This document shows positions 1 through 8,528 of a DNA stretch of 64,000 nt, in pieces; the first letter of the stretch is position 1, and each line of letters opens with the position of its first letter. Location of the stretch: positions 1 to 64,000 of the forward strand of contig NZ_VLLF01000008.1 in assembly GCF_007830545.1 (NCBI RefSeq). The letters run 5' to 3'. This DNA comes from Roseibium hamelinense (GTDB lineage Bacteria > Pseudomonadota > Alphaproteobacteria > Rhizobiales > Stappiaceae). The position numbers and the translations under genes are program-made. Under the pieces are notes generated by a model. That model did not search any database. It had not been told where the DNA came from and saw only the letters and a program-made list of their open reading frames with translations.

Positions 1-374
1 GGTCTCAAGTCTGAGACCGTCGCAGACGTTTTGGCGGGCCCTTCTCCGCACTTCATGCCAGCATCCCAGTCTTTGACAAACGCCCGAAATTTCGGCCAAT
101 TGGGCAGGTAGGCCGTGCGGTGAGATTTGCCTCCATGGCTTTTCTTCTCGATGAGGCCCAACTCATCGAGTTCATTTGTTGCCCGGATCACAGCAGCGCG
201 GCTGATTTTCAAAAGCTTCATGAGCCGGCCGATGCTGGGATCACATTGGCCAGTCTTGCGATTGAAGTGATCTATTATGGCGGCGGCAACACGGCGTGTA
301 GCCGCCGTCAGCTCGGGCATAAGGCACACGGCTTTGAGTGCGAAAAGGATGTCATTCTGCTGGAGAAGGGCCAT
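1..374 (-). CDS. Winged helix-turn-helix protein, partial (C-terminus beyond window edge)
   Basis: A minus-strand reading frame opens with ATG at 374 and stays open for 124 codons to the window edge, so the C-terminus is not seen. Residues about 47-75 form a helix-turn-helix (IGRLMKLLKISRAAVIRA), followed by a wing ending in SHRTAYLPNW near residue 93. This layout matches HTH_36-type domains found in replication-initiation or regulatory proteins of plasmids and integrative elements. The part after residue 95 is too short to classify. The gene lies 124 bases inside the presumed element end and reads away from it. Specific function is unknown; a DNA-binding role is likely. Confidence 0.7.
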   Translation of the reverse strand, partial: MALLQQNDILFALKAVCLMPELTAATRRVAAAIIDHFNRKTGQCDPSIGRLMKLLKISRAAVIRATNELDELGLIEKKSHGGKSHRTAYLPNWPKFRAFVKDWDAGMKCGEGPAKTSATVSDLR

Positions 375-497
375 TCAGACCCCGCAGAACTTGCGCGCTG
401 AACAGTTTGCAAATGCGCTGCTAAGATATTGATATCGTTTGGGCGCAAACGAGCCCGTTTTGCAAAAATTCCGAACCAATTCAATACACTGGGCCCG
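1..497. mobile_element. Distal end of a tRNA-integrated genomic element (partial)
   Basis: The segment left of the tRNA-Arg 3' fragment at 498-543 has no tRNA 5' half and instead carries a winged-helix gene of a kind common on plasmids and integrative elements. When an integrase uses the 3' end of a tRNA as attB, the intact tRNA stays at one end and a 3' copy marks the other. The orientation of the fragment here puts the element to its left and the ordinary chromosome to its right. The integrase and the other end lie outside the window. Element identity is inferred. Confidence 0.6.
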
Positions 498-543
498 CTT
501 CCTAATCTGAGGGTCACAGGTTCGAATCCTGTCGGGGTCACCA
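498..543 (+). other. 3' fragment of tRNA-Arg(CCU), probable attachment site
   Basis: From the 3' end this shows CCA (541-543), discriminator A540, the acceptor 3' strand CGGGGTC (533-539), a perfect 5-bp T stem (516-520/528-532) with loop TTCGAAT, a 5-nt variable loop, the anticodon stem 3' strand TCTGA (506-510) and loop TTCCTAA, giving anticodon CCT. The bases before the loop (CCCGC) cannot pair with TCTGA, and no D arm or acceptor 5' strand lies upstream. It is therefore a truncated copy, not a working tRNA, as expected for an att duplication. Confidence 0.75.
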
Positions 544-1019
544 CCACTTAGCATGGTTTTGCTTCTCCGTTTCCGGTTACCCGGACGCAGTTTCCAAACA
601 TGAAACCACCTGAGATTGTGCTGCCGGAAATATTTTGCTTTTTGATGTGTCTTTCATGAAAAGTGACTTGCTCCGGCCTCAACGGATGCCTGACATGGAA
701 CGTCATTGCCCTCCTGGATGGTTAAATCGGGCAAGTTTTCTTGCATGTCCAGTACGACATTCTCAAAATGCGAGACGGCCGAAAAACACTTGCGTACAGC
801 ACCGGTCAAGGTGCGAACCCTTTGCAGGCGCGTGCAATCTGAGGGCAGACCGAGGTTACGCCTGAACCAGCACAATATCGGCCTTTGGCCATGCACTACA
901 GTTCTCACGTTGTGGGCCGAACTTGATCCGGTAGCAGACGATCATATAAATAACCAAAAAATGGCCCAACTCACATTGTTCAATGAGGCCGACCTTATTT
1001 CCGCAAAGGCGCGCATGTG
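544..1019. other. Intergenic stretch without a recognisable gene
   Basis: This is the chromosomal flank between the tRNA fragment and the RND operon. Short open frames occur on both strands (for example 654-908 minus and 706-1020 plus) but overlap each other, lack convincing ribosome-binding sites and resemble no family I know. The only feature I can support is a possible promoter near its right end. No efflux regulator gene is present here. Confidence 0.5.
923..950 (+). promoter_or_regulatory. Possible sigma-70 promoter of the RND efflux operon
   Basis: TTGATC (923-928) is followed after 16 bases by TATAAA (945-950), about 65 bases before the adaptor start. The -10 box matches consensus at five of six positions and the spacing is within the normal range. 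No clear operator repeat overlaps it. Confidence 0.35.
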
Positions 1020-2159
1020 ATGGGTTTTTTCAAGCAGATACTGGTGCTGTGCGTCCTCGCAGGCCTCGGCGGCGGCGTGTACTGGTACTACGACACCCAT
1101 ATGGCCGGGGCGAGCGAAGCCAATGGCCCCAGGGCCCAGCGCGGCCCGCGCACGGTCAAGGTCGAGACAGTTCCAGCGGTTGAAAAAGCCTTGCCGCTGT
1201 TTGCCGAAGCGGTCGGATCGACCCGGGCGCTCAGAGCCGTTGACATTGTACCGCTGGCCGAAGGCCGCATCATTGAGATCGATATCGTCCCGGGCAGGGA
1301 AGTTGTGGAAGGCGCTGTCTTGGCGCGGCTCGACAACGAGATCGAGCGGGCAACGCTTGCGGAAGCCAAGGCCCGGATTGAAGAGCGGCGCCTTGCCATG
1401 GAGCGGGCGGAATCTCTCCGGCAGACAAACACGATCAGCCAGGCAAATCTGGAACTGCTGCGATCGGAACTGGCCATTGCGGGCGCAGAGCTTGACCGGG
1501 CCCAGCGGCGACTGGCCGACCGGGTCATCCGCGCCCCGTTCAGCGGGATCCTCGGCATCAGCTCAATCGATCTCGGGGCCCGTGTGGAAACCTCGACCGT
1601 GATCACCACACTCGATGATCTGTCCGAAGTCGAGATCGAGTTCCGCCTGCCGGAAACGTTTTACGGTCAGATCCGCCAGGATCAGGCGGTCACTGCGACA
1701 AGCGCGGCCTTTCCCGGCCGGTTCTTCAGCGGGAAAGTTGCGGCAATTGACAGCCGGGTCGACCAGACCTCGCGCTCCTTTCGGGTAAGAGCGCGCTTGC
1801 CGAACCCGGATCGGGCGCTTCCCGTGGGCATGTTCATGCGCCTTGAGATCGAACTCAGCGTGCGCAGCGCGATCGTCGTTCCGGAAGAAGCCCTGCAAGT
1901 GGAAGGCGGGAACATCTTTCTTTACGTCGCCAGCGAGGGAACCGCCGAACGGCGGACGGTGACGGCCGGCATCCGCCGGAACGGCGTGGTCGAAATCCTG
2001 GAGGGCGTTGCGGCCGGGGACGTCGTCATCCATCGCGGGATCCAGTCGCTGCGCAACGGCAGCACCATCGAGATCATCGGCGCACCGCCCGCCAGCTCGG
2101 GAGACGGGCCTGCAAGTCCGGAAACGGCGGCCAAACCGCACTCGGCAACGCGGGGATAA
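1020..2159 (+). CDS. RND efflux periplasmic adaptor subunit (membrane fusion protein)
   Basis: HlyD/AcrA-type adaptor that joins the inner-membrane RND pump to an outer-membrane channel. Residues about 6-24 form a membrane anchor or signal. A lipoyl-like half follows (VPLAEGRIIEIDIVPG near residue 80), then a helical hairpin (about 107-160) and the second lipoyl half with RVIRAPFSGILG, then beta-barrel and membrane-proximal domains (GMFMRLEIEL, ALQVEGGNIFLYV). At 379 aa it has the normal length. ATG 1020 is preferred; the in-frame GTG at 1017 is equally spaced from AAAGG (1005-1009). The permease gene starts 6 bases after the stop, so the two are one operon. No outer-membrane factor or regulator gene is linked. 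Substrate unknown. Confidence 0.92.
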   Translation: MGFFKQILVLCVLAGLGGGVYWYYDTHMAGASEANGPRAQRGPRTVKVETVPAVEKALPLFAEAVGSTRALRAVDIVPLAEGRIIEIDIVPGREVVEGAVLARLDNEIERATLAEAKARIEERRLAMERAESLRQTNTISQANLELLRSELAIAGAELDRAQRRLADRVIRAPFSGILGISSIDLGARVETSTVITTLDDLSEVEIEFRLPETFYGQIRQDQAVTATSAAFPGRFFSGKVAAIDSRVDQTSRSFRVRARLPNPDRALPVGMFMRLEIELSVRSAIVVPEEALQVEGGNIFLYVASEGTAERRTVTAGIRRNGVVEILEGVAAGDVVIHRGIQSLRNGSTIEIIGAPPASSGDGPASPETAAKPHSATRG

Positions 2160-2165
2160 CCGCGC

Positions 2166-5100
2166 ATGCTGTCCGATCTTGCCATCCGCCGCCCGGTGCT
2201 CGCCGCTGTTGCCAGCCTTCTGATTATTGTATTTGGCATCGGGGTTTTGAACTCCATACCGGTGCGCGAGCTGCCGGACATCGACACCGCGGTGGTCACC
2301 ATCACGACCACCTACCGCGGCGCGGCGCCGGAGGTGATCGACACAGACATTACCGAAATCATTGAAGGATCGGTCGCCGGTGTTGCCGGGGTGAAAACCA
2401 TCAGTTCCAGCAGCCGGCGCGGCCGCAGCCGGGTGGTCGTGGAATTCGAAGTCGGCAACGATATCGACGCGGCGGCCAATGATGTGCGCGATGCCGTGTC
2501 GAGGGTGCGCGCCGATCTGCCGACCGACACAGACGAGCCGCAGGTGGTGAAGAACGATGCGGATTCGGACCCGGTCATGCGGCTGGCGGTCACCTCAGAA
2601 CGCTTGAGCGCGGCCGAAATCACGGATTATGTCGACCGCTACATCATCGACCGGCTTGCCACGGTTCCGGGCGTTGCCTCAATTGAGACCTATGGCGGGC
2701 GTCCGAAAGCCGTCCGCGTCTGGCTGGACCGGCGCGCCATGGCGGCGCGGAACCTCACCGTGCTCGATATCGAACGCGCCCTGCAGCGCGCCAACATCGA
2801 ACTGCCGGCCGGTGAACTGAAATCCGACGCCCGCCAGCTCTCCGTTCGCCTCGACAGCCGTTTGCCCACAGTGGATGCCTTTGCGGATGTCGTGATCGAC
2901 CGGGTGGCCGGATACCCGATCCGGATCAAGGACATTGCAACGGTCGTCTCCGGGGTTGCGGAAGACGACACGATTGTGCGCAATAATGGGCGCACCGCCG
3001 TCGGCATGGCGGTCATCCGTCAAAGCCAGTCGAACACCATCGCCATTTCCGAGGCCGTGCGGGCCGAAATTGCCGAGCTAGAGCCGAACCTTCCCGCCGA
3101 CATGCAGATCGAAGTCGGGTCGGATGACGCGATTTTCGTTGGTGCCTCGATCCGTGAGGTTGTCACTGCGCTGTTCCTGTCACTCGGTCTGGTCGTTCTC
3201 GTCATTCTTGTCTTCTTGCGGTCTTTCCGGGCAACGCTGATCCCGGCCATCACCATACCCATCGCCCTGATCGGAACCTTCGCGGCCATCGCCGCCCTGG
3301 GCTTTTCGATCAACGTCTTGACCTTGCTCGCCCTGCTGCTGGCCATCGGTCTGGTCGTGGATGATGCCATCGTAGTTCTGGAGAATATCCAGCGGCGGAT
3401 CGACCGCGGCGAAACCCCGTTGATGGCAAGCTTCCTGGGCACACGTCAGGTCACTTTCGCCGTCCTGGCGACATCGATGACGCTCATTGCGGTGTTTGTC
3501 CCGCTGTCCTTCCTACAGGGCCAGGTCGGCCGCCTGTTTGTCGAATTCGGGTTTGTGATGGCCAGCGCGGTGGTCATCTCCACCTTTGTTGCGCTCACCG
3601 CCTGTCCGGCGCTTGCCTCCCGGGTGTTGTCACGGGGCTCAGGGGTATCAGAGGCTTCCGGTGACGGCGACATTCGCGAAAACTGGTTTCTGAGAGGCTT
3701 TCGCAGTGCGGTGACGCTCGCCGTGCGCATGCCGCTCGTGATCATCGCGCTGGCAGTGGCCGTCGCAGCAGCCGGCGCGCTGGTCTACCAGCAGCTTCCA
3801 AGCGAACTCACCCCCAGCGAAGACCGCGGCGTCGTGTTCGTGCCCCTGTCGGCCCCGCAAGGCAGCACAGTCACCTTCACCGACCAGGCCGCGCGCCAGG
3901 TCGAGCGCATATCCGAGCCGCTTGTCGCCTCTGGCGACGTTGAAACCGTGTTCACCTATACCGGCAGCTGGGGTCGCCCGCATCGGGCATTCGTTGTGCT
4001 GCGGCTGGCCGACTGGGACAACCGAGAGCGCTCCCACCGCGATGTGGTGCGGGCGATGATCCCGGACATGGGCAATATCACTGCGGCCCGCGGCTTTCCG
4101 ATCACCCCGGCCGGGCTGGGCCTCCGCGGCAGCCGCACGCCGCTCAGAATTGTCGTGAGCGGGCCGGACTTCGAAAGCGTGAAGGAATGGGCGGCGATTT
4201 TGCTGGAGCGCGGGCAGGAAAACCCCAACCTGCGCAATCTTGAAATGGACTATGAGGAAAACCAGCCGCAACTCGACATCCAGCTCGACCGGGAACGCGC
4301 CGATGACCTGGGAATCTCCGTCGAGACCATTGCCACGACCCTCCAGACCCTTCTCGCCGCCCGCGAAGTGACCACCTATTTGGAGAGGGGCCGCGAATAC
4401 CCCGTCCTCGTTCAGGCAGAGCTCGAAGACCGCGCGTCGCCTGAAGATATTGATTTCATCTTCCTGCGCGCCGATGACGGCGAAACCCTGGTGCCGCTCA
4501 GTGCGCTCATGTCGCTGGAGGTGAAAGCCGCCCCGGCCGAACTCAGACGCTTTGACCGGCTGCCCTCCATCACGATTGAGGGTGCGGTGGCGGAAGGCTA
4601 TTCGCTCGGCGATGCGATCACCTACATGGAAGACGCAGCGGCCGAGCTTCTACCGGCCGAAGCGCGGATCAGTCTTGCCGGGCAATCCCAGCAGTTCCGC
4701 GAAACCTCAAGCGGAGCGGGCTTTACCTTCGCACTGGCGCTCCTGATCGTCTTCCTTGTGCTGGCCGCCCAGTTCGAGAGTTTCGTCCATCCGCTGGTGA
4801 TCATGCTGACCGTGCCGCTTGGGGTGGCAGGCGCCGTCTTTGCGCTGGCGGCCAGCGGATTGTCGCTCAACATCTACAGCCAGATCGGGATCATCCTTTT
4901 GGTCGGTCTTATGGCGAAGAACGGCATCCTGATTGTCGAATTCGCCAATCAGCTGCGCGACGAAGGCAAGGGCGTCACCCAGTCGGCCATTGACGCAACT
5001 GTCCTGCGCCTGCGCCCGATTGTCATGACAATCATCTCAACCATTCTGGGAGCTATGCCGCTGGTGCTCGCGAGCGGCGCAGGCGCTGAAAGCCGGACGG

Positions 5101-5294
5101 CCATCGGAACAGTGATTGTCGGCGGGTTGCTCTTGTCCGGTGTCCTGACCCTGTTCCTGACCCCGGTGCTTTACAGCCTGCTCGCCCGCTTCACCAAGCC
5201 GCGCTCCGCCATAGAGCGCCGGCTTGATGCGGAACTGGGCAAGCGGCGAAAAACATCTGGTGCAGCCTCAGCCGAAGTGCCGGCCGCTGAGTAG
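2166..5294 (+). CDS. RND efflux transporter permease (AcrB/MexB-like)
   Basis: Inner-membrane pump of the hydrophobe/amphiphile efflux family that exchanges drugs or other amphiphiles for protons. It is 1042 aa, the normal length. It begins LSDLAIRRPVLA with TM1 near residues 11-30, has two large periplasmic loops (about 31-330 and 550-860) and two groups of six membrane helices. The proton-relay motif GLVVDDAIVVLENI in TM4 contains the paired aspartates. GLMAKNGILIVEFANQ is the second-half equivalent, with the conserved lysine. It follows its adaptor by 6 bases. There is no third component, so it probably uses a TolC-like channel encoded elsewhere. The substrate cannot be read from sequence. 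Confidence 0.95.
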   Translation: MLSDLAIRRPVLAAVASLLIIVFGIGVLNSIPVRELPDIDTAVVTITTTYRGAAPEVIDTDITEIIEGSVAGVAGVKTISSSSRRGRSRVVVEFEVGNDIDAAANDVRDAVSRVRADLPTDTDEPQVVKNDADSDPVMRLAVTSERLSAAEITDYVDRYIIDRLATVPGVASIETYGGRPKAVRVWLDRRAMAARNLTVLDIERALQRANIELPAGELKSDARQLSVRLDSRLPTVDAFADVVIDRVAGYPIRIKDIATVVSGVAEDDTIVRNNGRTAVGMAVIRQSQSNTIAISEAVRAEIAELEPNLPADMQIEVGSDDAIFVGASIREVVTALFLSLGLVVLVILVFLRSFRATLIPAITIPIALIGTFAAIAALGFSINVLTLLALLLAIGLVVDDAIVVLENIQRRIDRGETPLMASFLGTRQVTFAVLATSMTLIAVFVPLSFLQGQVGRLFVEFGFVMASAVVISTFVALTACPALASRVLSRGSGVSEASGDGDIRENWFLRGFRSAVTLAVRMPLVIIALAVAVAAAGALVYQQLPSELTPSEDRGVVFVPLSAPQGSTVTFTDQAARQVERISEPLVASGDVETVFTYTGSWGRPHRAFVVLRLADWDNRERSHRDVVRAMIPDMGNITAARGFPITPAGLGLRGSRTPLRIVVSGPDFESVKEWAAILLERGQENPNLRNLEMDYEENQPQLDIQLDRERADDLGISVETIATTLQTLLAAREVTTYLERGREYPVLVQAELEDRASPEDIDFIFLRADDGETLVPLSALMSLEVKAAPAELRRFDRLPSITIEGAVAEGYSLGDAITYMEDAAAELLPAEARISLAGQSQQFRETSSGAGFTFALALLIVFLVLAAQFESFVHPLVIMLTVPLGVAGAVFALAASGLSLNIYSQIGIILLVGLMAKNGILIVEFANQLRDEGKGVTQSAIDATVLRLRPIVMTIISTILGAMPLVLASGAGAESRTAIGTVIVGGLLLSGVLTLFLTPVLYSLLARFTKPRSAIERRLDAELGKRRKTSGAASAEVPAAE

Positions 5295-5474
5295 TTACAC
5301 CCGACCACATCACGCGCCTGGCATGCAGCCCACCTTTGCCAGAGACTGTTCTAAAAAACCGCACATCGGCCTCCCAGACAGAGCGGCGAGACGCATACCA
5401 GGTTTGAGAACTCCAATCGTCCGACACAGAAACGGGAAAATGATTTGCCCAAAAACTCACATGCCGGGTTAGCC

Positions 5475-6341
5475 ATGAATGGAATAGTGCTGGCCGCGAC
5501 TCTTGCGCTAGCTCCTGTCACATTTTCGCAGGGTCACGCACAAACACCCCATCAGTTCAAAGATATCATGGCCAACACGGACTTGAGTGATCGTGGGTTT
5601 ACATTGAGCGAACGTATCATTTGGAAAGAGTCTGATTTGATTCCAGGCTGCCGCAAAAACTTTAAGGATGAAAAATGCGAAAGCATTGTGTTCCAGTATG
5701 TCCAGTGGCCGATCCCCAGAGGTCACGCTGATTTCAGGTCAGACACGCGTTTTCTTTCAAACCATCTTTTCAACAGTCTGATATTTTCTTCCGAAAAACG
5801 TAAAAATTCCATTCTACATGAAGAATGTAACGAGAATACCTTAGCTTTGCTAAACCAGTGGCGATCAGAAAATGTAGTGCCAATCAATTCTGCCAATTTG
5901 CTAGTAACATACCTATATCAGGACGACCCATGGTTCTTTTGCTTTCATAAAGAAAAGTACATTGCTCTCAAGGAGCGTAAAGCGGCAGGCGAGTTCAATC
6001 TCGAACATCTTGAGTTCTGGATATGGAAAGACGGAAAAGTCGTTGGTGACGTGTCGTGTGACACACTTTTAAGCAGGCGCGGCAAAACCAAACGATTTCC
6101 TCAATGCAGCTTGAATTTATTCTATGCAAATGGCGACGCGAGGATGACTATCAGCTCGTTTCCGGCAATCAATATTCGCAGAATTTTTTGTGAAATCAAT
6201 GTAATAACGGATAAGTTTTGGGCAAATATCGATATAGAACCAAGTAAATACAGCATCAACGAAAATGAATTTTTCGGGGAGATAAAATTAACTTTACATG
6301 CCGACAACGTTGTTTCGACAATTGAATCGGACACACAATGA
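5475..6341 (+). CDS. Predicted secreted cysteine-containing protein of unknown function
   Basis: I do not recognise this family. With ATG 5475 the product is 288 aa and begins with a clear signal peptide (MNGIVLAATLALAPVTF, likely cleaved after GHA). An in-frame TTG at 5445 would add 10 residues before the signal and is less likely. The mature part has seven spread cysteines (GCRKNF, DEKCES, HEECNEN, FFCFHKE, VSCDTL, PQCSLN, IFCEIN), which suits disulfides in the periplasm or outside the cell, and many aromatic residues. Base composition from about 5560 to 6440 is visibly richer in A+T than the flanking genes, which suggests horizontal origin. It is followed by an ATGA-overlapping 33-codon ORF. 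Confidence 0.7.
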   Translation: MNGIVLAATLALAPVTFSQGHAQTPHQFKDIMANTDLSDRGFTLSERIIWKESDLIPGCRKNFKDEKCESIVFQYVQWPIPRGHADFRSDTRFLSNHLFNSLIFSSEKRKNSILHEECNENTLALLNQWRSENVVPINSANLLVTYLYQDDPWFFCFHKEKYIALKERKAAGEFNLEHLEFWIWKDGKVVGDVSCDTLLSRRGKTKRFPQCSLNLFYANGDARMTISSFPAINIRRIFCEINVITDKFWANIDIEPSKYSINENEFFGEIKLTLHADNVVSTIESDTQ

Positions 6342-6439
6342 CACAGATCGATAGAGATACTATTCAGCGGGCAAATGATTTAAATGCTTTCCGCAATTAT
6401 GCAGACGCCTATTGGAAGCAACTTCACCGGGAAGCTTAG
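6338..6439 (+). CDS. Small ORF of 33 codons, translationally coupled to the upstream gene
   Basis: ATG 6338-6340 overlaps the TGA of the secreted-protein gene (6339-6341) in an ATGA arrangement, typical of translational coupling. The product is hydrophilic and probably helical (MTQIDRDTIQRANDLNAF at the start, AYWKQLHREA at the end), with stop TAG at 6437. It shares the A+T-rich composition of the gene before it. It could be a real small protein, a remnant of a longer gene, or chance. From 6440 to 6671 nothing further can be supported. Confidence 0.35.
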   Translation: MTQIDRDTIQRANDLNAFRNYADAYWKQLHREA

Positions 6440-6671
6440 ACCAACAAAGGCCCTCAACAATAAAAGGGCACGGATATATGGTAGGCGCGTTTTCCGCGAC
6501 GACCGCGAAACACACGGCAGCGAGGTGTTTCCTTGACATGTCTCTCGGTTAATTCCGTGAGAGATGAGATCAAATTGGAGGCGGATCCCGACCCTGCAGC
6601 ATAGTCTTTTGAGTGGCAGCTACGCCAATCGAAGAGGTGGTGCTTTGTCGGGTTTCTCTGAAGGTTGGTGA

Positions 6672-6827
6672 TTACCGCGCGAGCCAACCGCCGTCGACAG
6701 GCAGGATGGCGCCGTGGATGAAGTTGGCATGGTCGCTGGCGAGGAAGGTAACCGGGCCTGCAATCTCGTGTGGTTTGCCCCATCGCCCTGCGGGCACCCT
6801 GCCGATCTGGTCGTCGGCTCGCTCAAG
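6672..6827 (-). pseudogene. C-terminal remnant of an SDR-family oxidoreductase
   Basis: Only the last ~51 residues of a short-chain dehydrogenase survive on the minus strand: QIGRVPAGRWGKPHEIAG, then FLASDHANFIHGAILPVDGG and stop TAA at 6672-6674. This is the usual SDR tail, where the RWG-P-EIA segment, the FLAS-ASFI-G helix and the final VDGG strand close the Rossmann subunit. Upstream of about 6828 the frame runs into sequence that encodes ThuA on the other strand, so the NAD-binding domain and catalytic YxxxK are absent. It is a broken gene sharing its breakpoint with the adjacent thuA remnant. Confidence 0.75.
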
Positions 6828-6849
6828 CCACCAGGAAGAATTCGGCAAC

Positions 6850-7365
6850 ATGACCAAACCCCAGGAAGACGGGCTGTTGAAACTGATTGGCGACGGGTGC
6901 GGCATTGCTGGCTGGCATGGCCATATAGGGGACGCGTTCCGCGACCGGCCGACCTATCACTTTCTGATCGGGGGGCAGTTCGTGGCCCACCCACCCGGCT
7001 GGCCGGACAACCTGCAGCCCAAGGAAGACTACATCGATTTCGATGTCACGATCTGCCGTCCGGACGACCCGATCGTGAAGGGGATCAAGAGTTTCCGGCT
7101 AACCTCCGAACAGTATTACATGCTCGTCGATCCCTCCAACGAGGTCTTGGCGACCACGACATTCTCAGGGGAGCATTTGTGGTGGATAGAGGACACGGTG
7201 ATCCCGGTGGTCTGGAAACGCCGCTGGGACAAGGGCCGGGTGTTTTACTGCTCCATCGGCCACGAGCTGGACGATTTGAAGGTACCGCAAGTCACCGAAA
7301 TCATCCGCCGCGGCTCGATCTGGGCAGCGGAGGGAAAACAATCCGGCAGCACACTTTTGGGTTAG
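6850..7365 (+). pseudogene. 5'-truncated ThuA-like protein (trehalose utilisation family)
   Basis: The surviving 171 codons match the central and C-terminal part of ThuA-like proteins, class I glutamine amidotransferase-like folds linked to sugar metabolism: GCGIAGWHGHIGDAFRD, the SEQYYMLVDPSNEVLATTTF segment, PVVWKRRWDKGRVFY and the tail RRGSIWAAEG. Family members are usually about 230-260 aa, and the first ~60-70 residues are missing. The in-frame extension upstream to 6613 is only the antisense of the SDR remnant. ATG 6850 could in principle start a shortened protein, but no good ribosome-binding site precedes it. thuA and SDR genes are commonly linked in rhizobial sugar operons, so this looks like the scar of such a locus. 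Confidence 0.75.
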
Positions 7366-7586
7366 ATCCGAGAAAACTAAGGTTCAGGCGCGAAAAACTG
7401 AGTTTAGCGGACTACGTGCAGCGTGGTCTGCCTGAAAGGCACATTTTTTGTTCTAGGCAGATCGCTTGCCGGCCATTAGAGCTCCTATGCATTTGAAACA
7501 GACCAACAGCTGTAATAAACAGCTCAAGAAGAGGCCAGTCTGCAGTGCAGAAGTTGCGACAATGGCCCCCAACAAGTGGTCCTTCA

Positions 7587-8450
7587 ATGCAGTCTGATAT
7601 CCATAGGAAACGGAAAAGCAACTCAATTGGTTCGCCGCAAGCGGACGCGGGAACGCTGCCCATCAGCGTTACGATCATAACACTGAACGAGGCGGAGCGG
7701 ATCGGTGGCATGATCCGCACTGTGAAGGGCCTTGCAGACGACATCGTTGTCGTGGACAGCGGCAGCACCGATGACACATGTAAGATTGCCGCAGATTTGG
7801 GTGCCCGGGTTTTTCACCGCGATTGGACGGGTTACGGCGAGCAAAAAGCCTATGCCGAGAGCTTAGCGAAAAACGACTGGATTTTAAGTCTGGACGCTGA
7901 TGAGTTCCTGTCTCCGGAAAGCGCTATGCAGATACGCGCAGAGTTCCAAAATGGCGCGCCTGCGGCCGGAGCCTACCGTCTTTGGGTGGTTTTCGTCTAT
8001 CCAGGTGATGAAAAGCCCCGTCCTTTTGCCAAGGACCACAGCATCGTCAAATTGTTTCATAGATCGATCGGCGGGACGAACACACACCCGATATTCGATC
8101 GCGTGGATGTCGCGGCCGGGATCGAACCGAAGAAACTGACAGCGCCGGTTTATCATCGGACAATTACCAATTTCAGCCAGATGGTGGACAAAGGGAACCG
8201 CTTTTCCTCGCATCAAGCAAAAGCACATAAGGCAAAGAGCACGTTCTACCTCAAGCTGCGTTTGCCTTTCGAAATGCCGTATTGGTTCCTCAGGGCATAT
8301 CTTCTGCGCGGCCACATAACAGGCGGCTGGAAGGGCTTTATCTTCGCCATGAATATGGCGTACTTCCGTCTCATCAAGATTGCGAAACTGATCGAAGCCC
8401 GCGAGGCACAAAACGCTCTCAAAACAGGTAATTCCAGCCACTCAGTTTGA
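7587..8450 (+). CDS. Glycosyltransferase family 2 (WaaE/LgtF-like)
   Basis: A 287-aa GT-A fold glycosyltransferase. It shows the GT2 start VTIITLNEAERIGGMI, the nucleotide-binding VVVDSGSTDDT, the metal-site region ILSLDADEFLS and a C-terminal amphipathic part (YWFLRAYLLRGHITGGWKG) typical of WaaE/KdtX- and LgtF-like enzymes that add a hexose to the lipopolysaccharide core. An in-frame GTG at 7545 would add 14 residues; ATG 7587 is preferred because the extra segment is not conserved-looking. The 2OG oxygenase gene follows after 78 bases in the same direction. Role in cell-surface polysaccharide is inferred from family; exact acceptor unknown. Confidence 0.82.
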   Translation: MQSDIHRKRKSNSIGSPQADAGTLPISVTIITLNEAERIGGMIRTVKGLADDIVVVDSGSTDDTCKIAADLGARVFHRDWTGYGEQKAYAESLAKNDWILSLDADEFLSPESAMQIRAEFQNGAPAAGAYRLWVVFVYPGDEKPRPFAKDHSIVKLFHRSIGGTNTHPIFDRVDVAAGIEPKKLTAPVYHRTITNFSQMVDKGNRFSSHQAKAHKAKSTFYLKLRLPFEMPYWFLRAYLLRGHITGGWKGFIFAMNMAYFRLIKIAKLIEAREAQNALKTGNSSHSV

Positions 8451-8528
8451 AACAGGCCTCTGAAAGACTTACCGTCGGCGCGCCTTAAGAGTGGGGCGCC
8501 TATCTTCGAAAAACAGGACTGATTTGTG

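Noticed and set aside
308-547. Minus-strand ORF beginning MVVTPTGFEPVTLRLG
   Set aside because: This sequence is the well-known artefact of translating the antisense of a tRNA 3' end; it covers the tRNA-Arg fragment.
654-1020. Overlapping short ORFs on both strands before the RND operon
   Set aside because: They overlap each other, lack ribosome-binding sites and show no family features.
6533-6564. TTGACA next to an imperfect TCTCTC/GAGAGA palindrome
   Set aside because: No acceptable -10 box at the right distance and no intact gene downstream; arms match at 8 of 12 positions only.
6613-6849. Apparent N-terminal extension of the ThuA-like protein
   Set aside because: It is the antisense of the SDR remnant and does not resemble ThuA N-termini.
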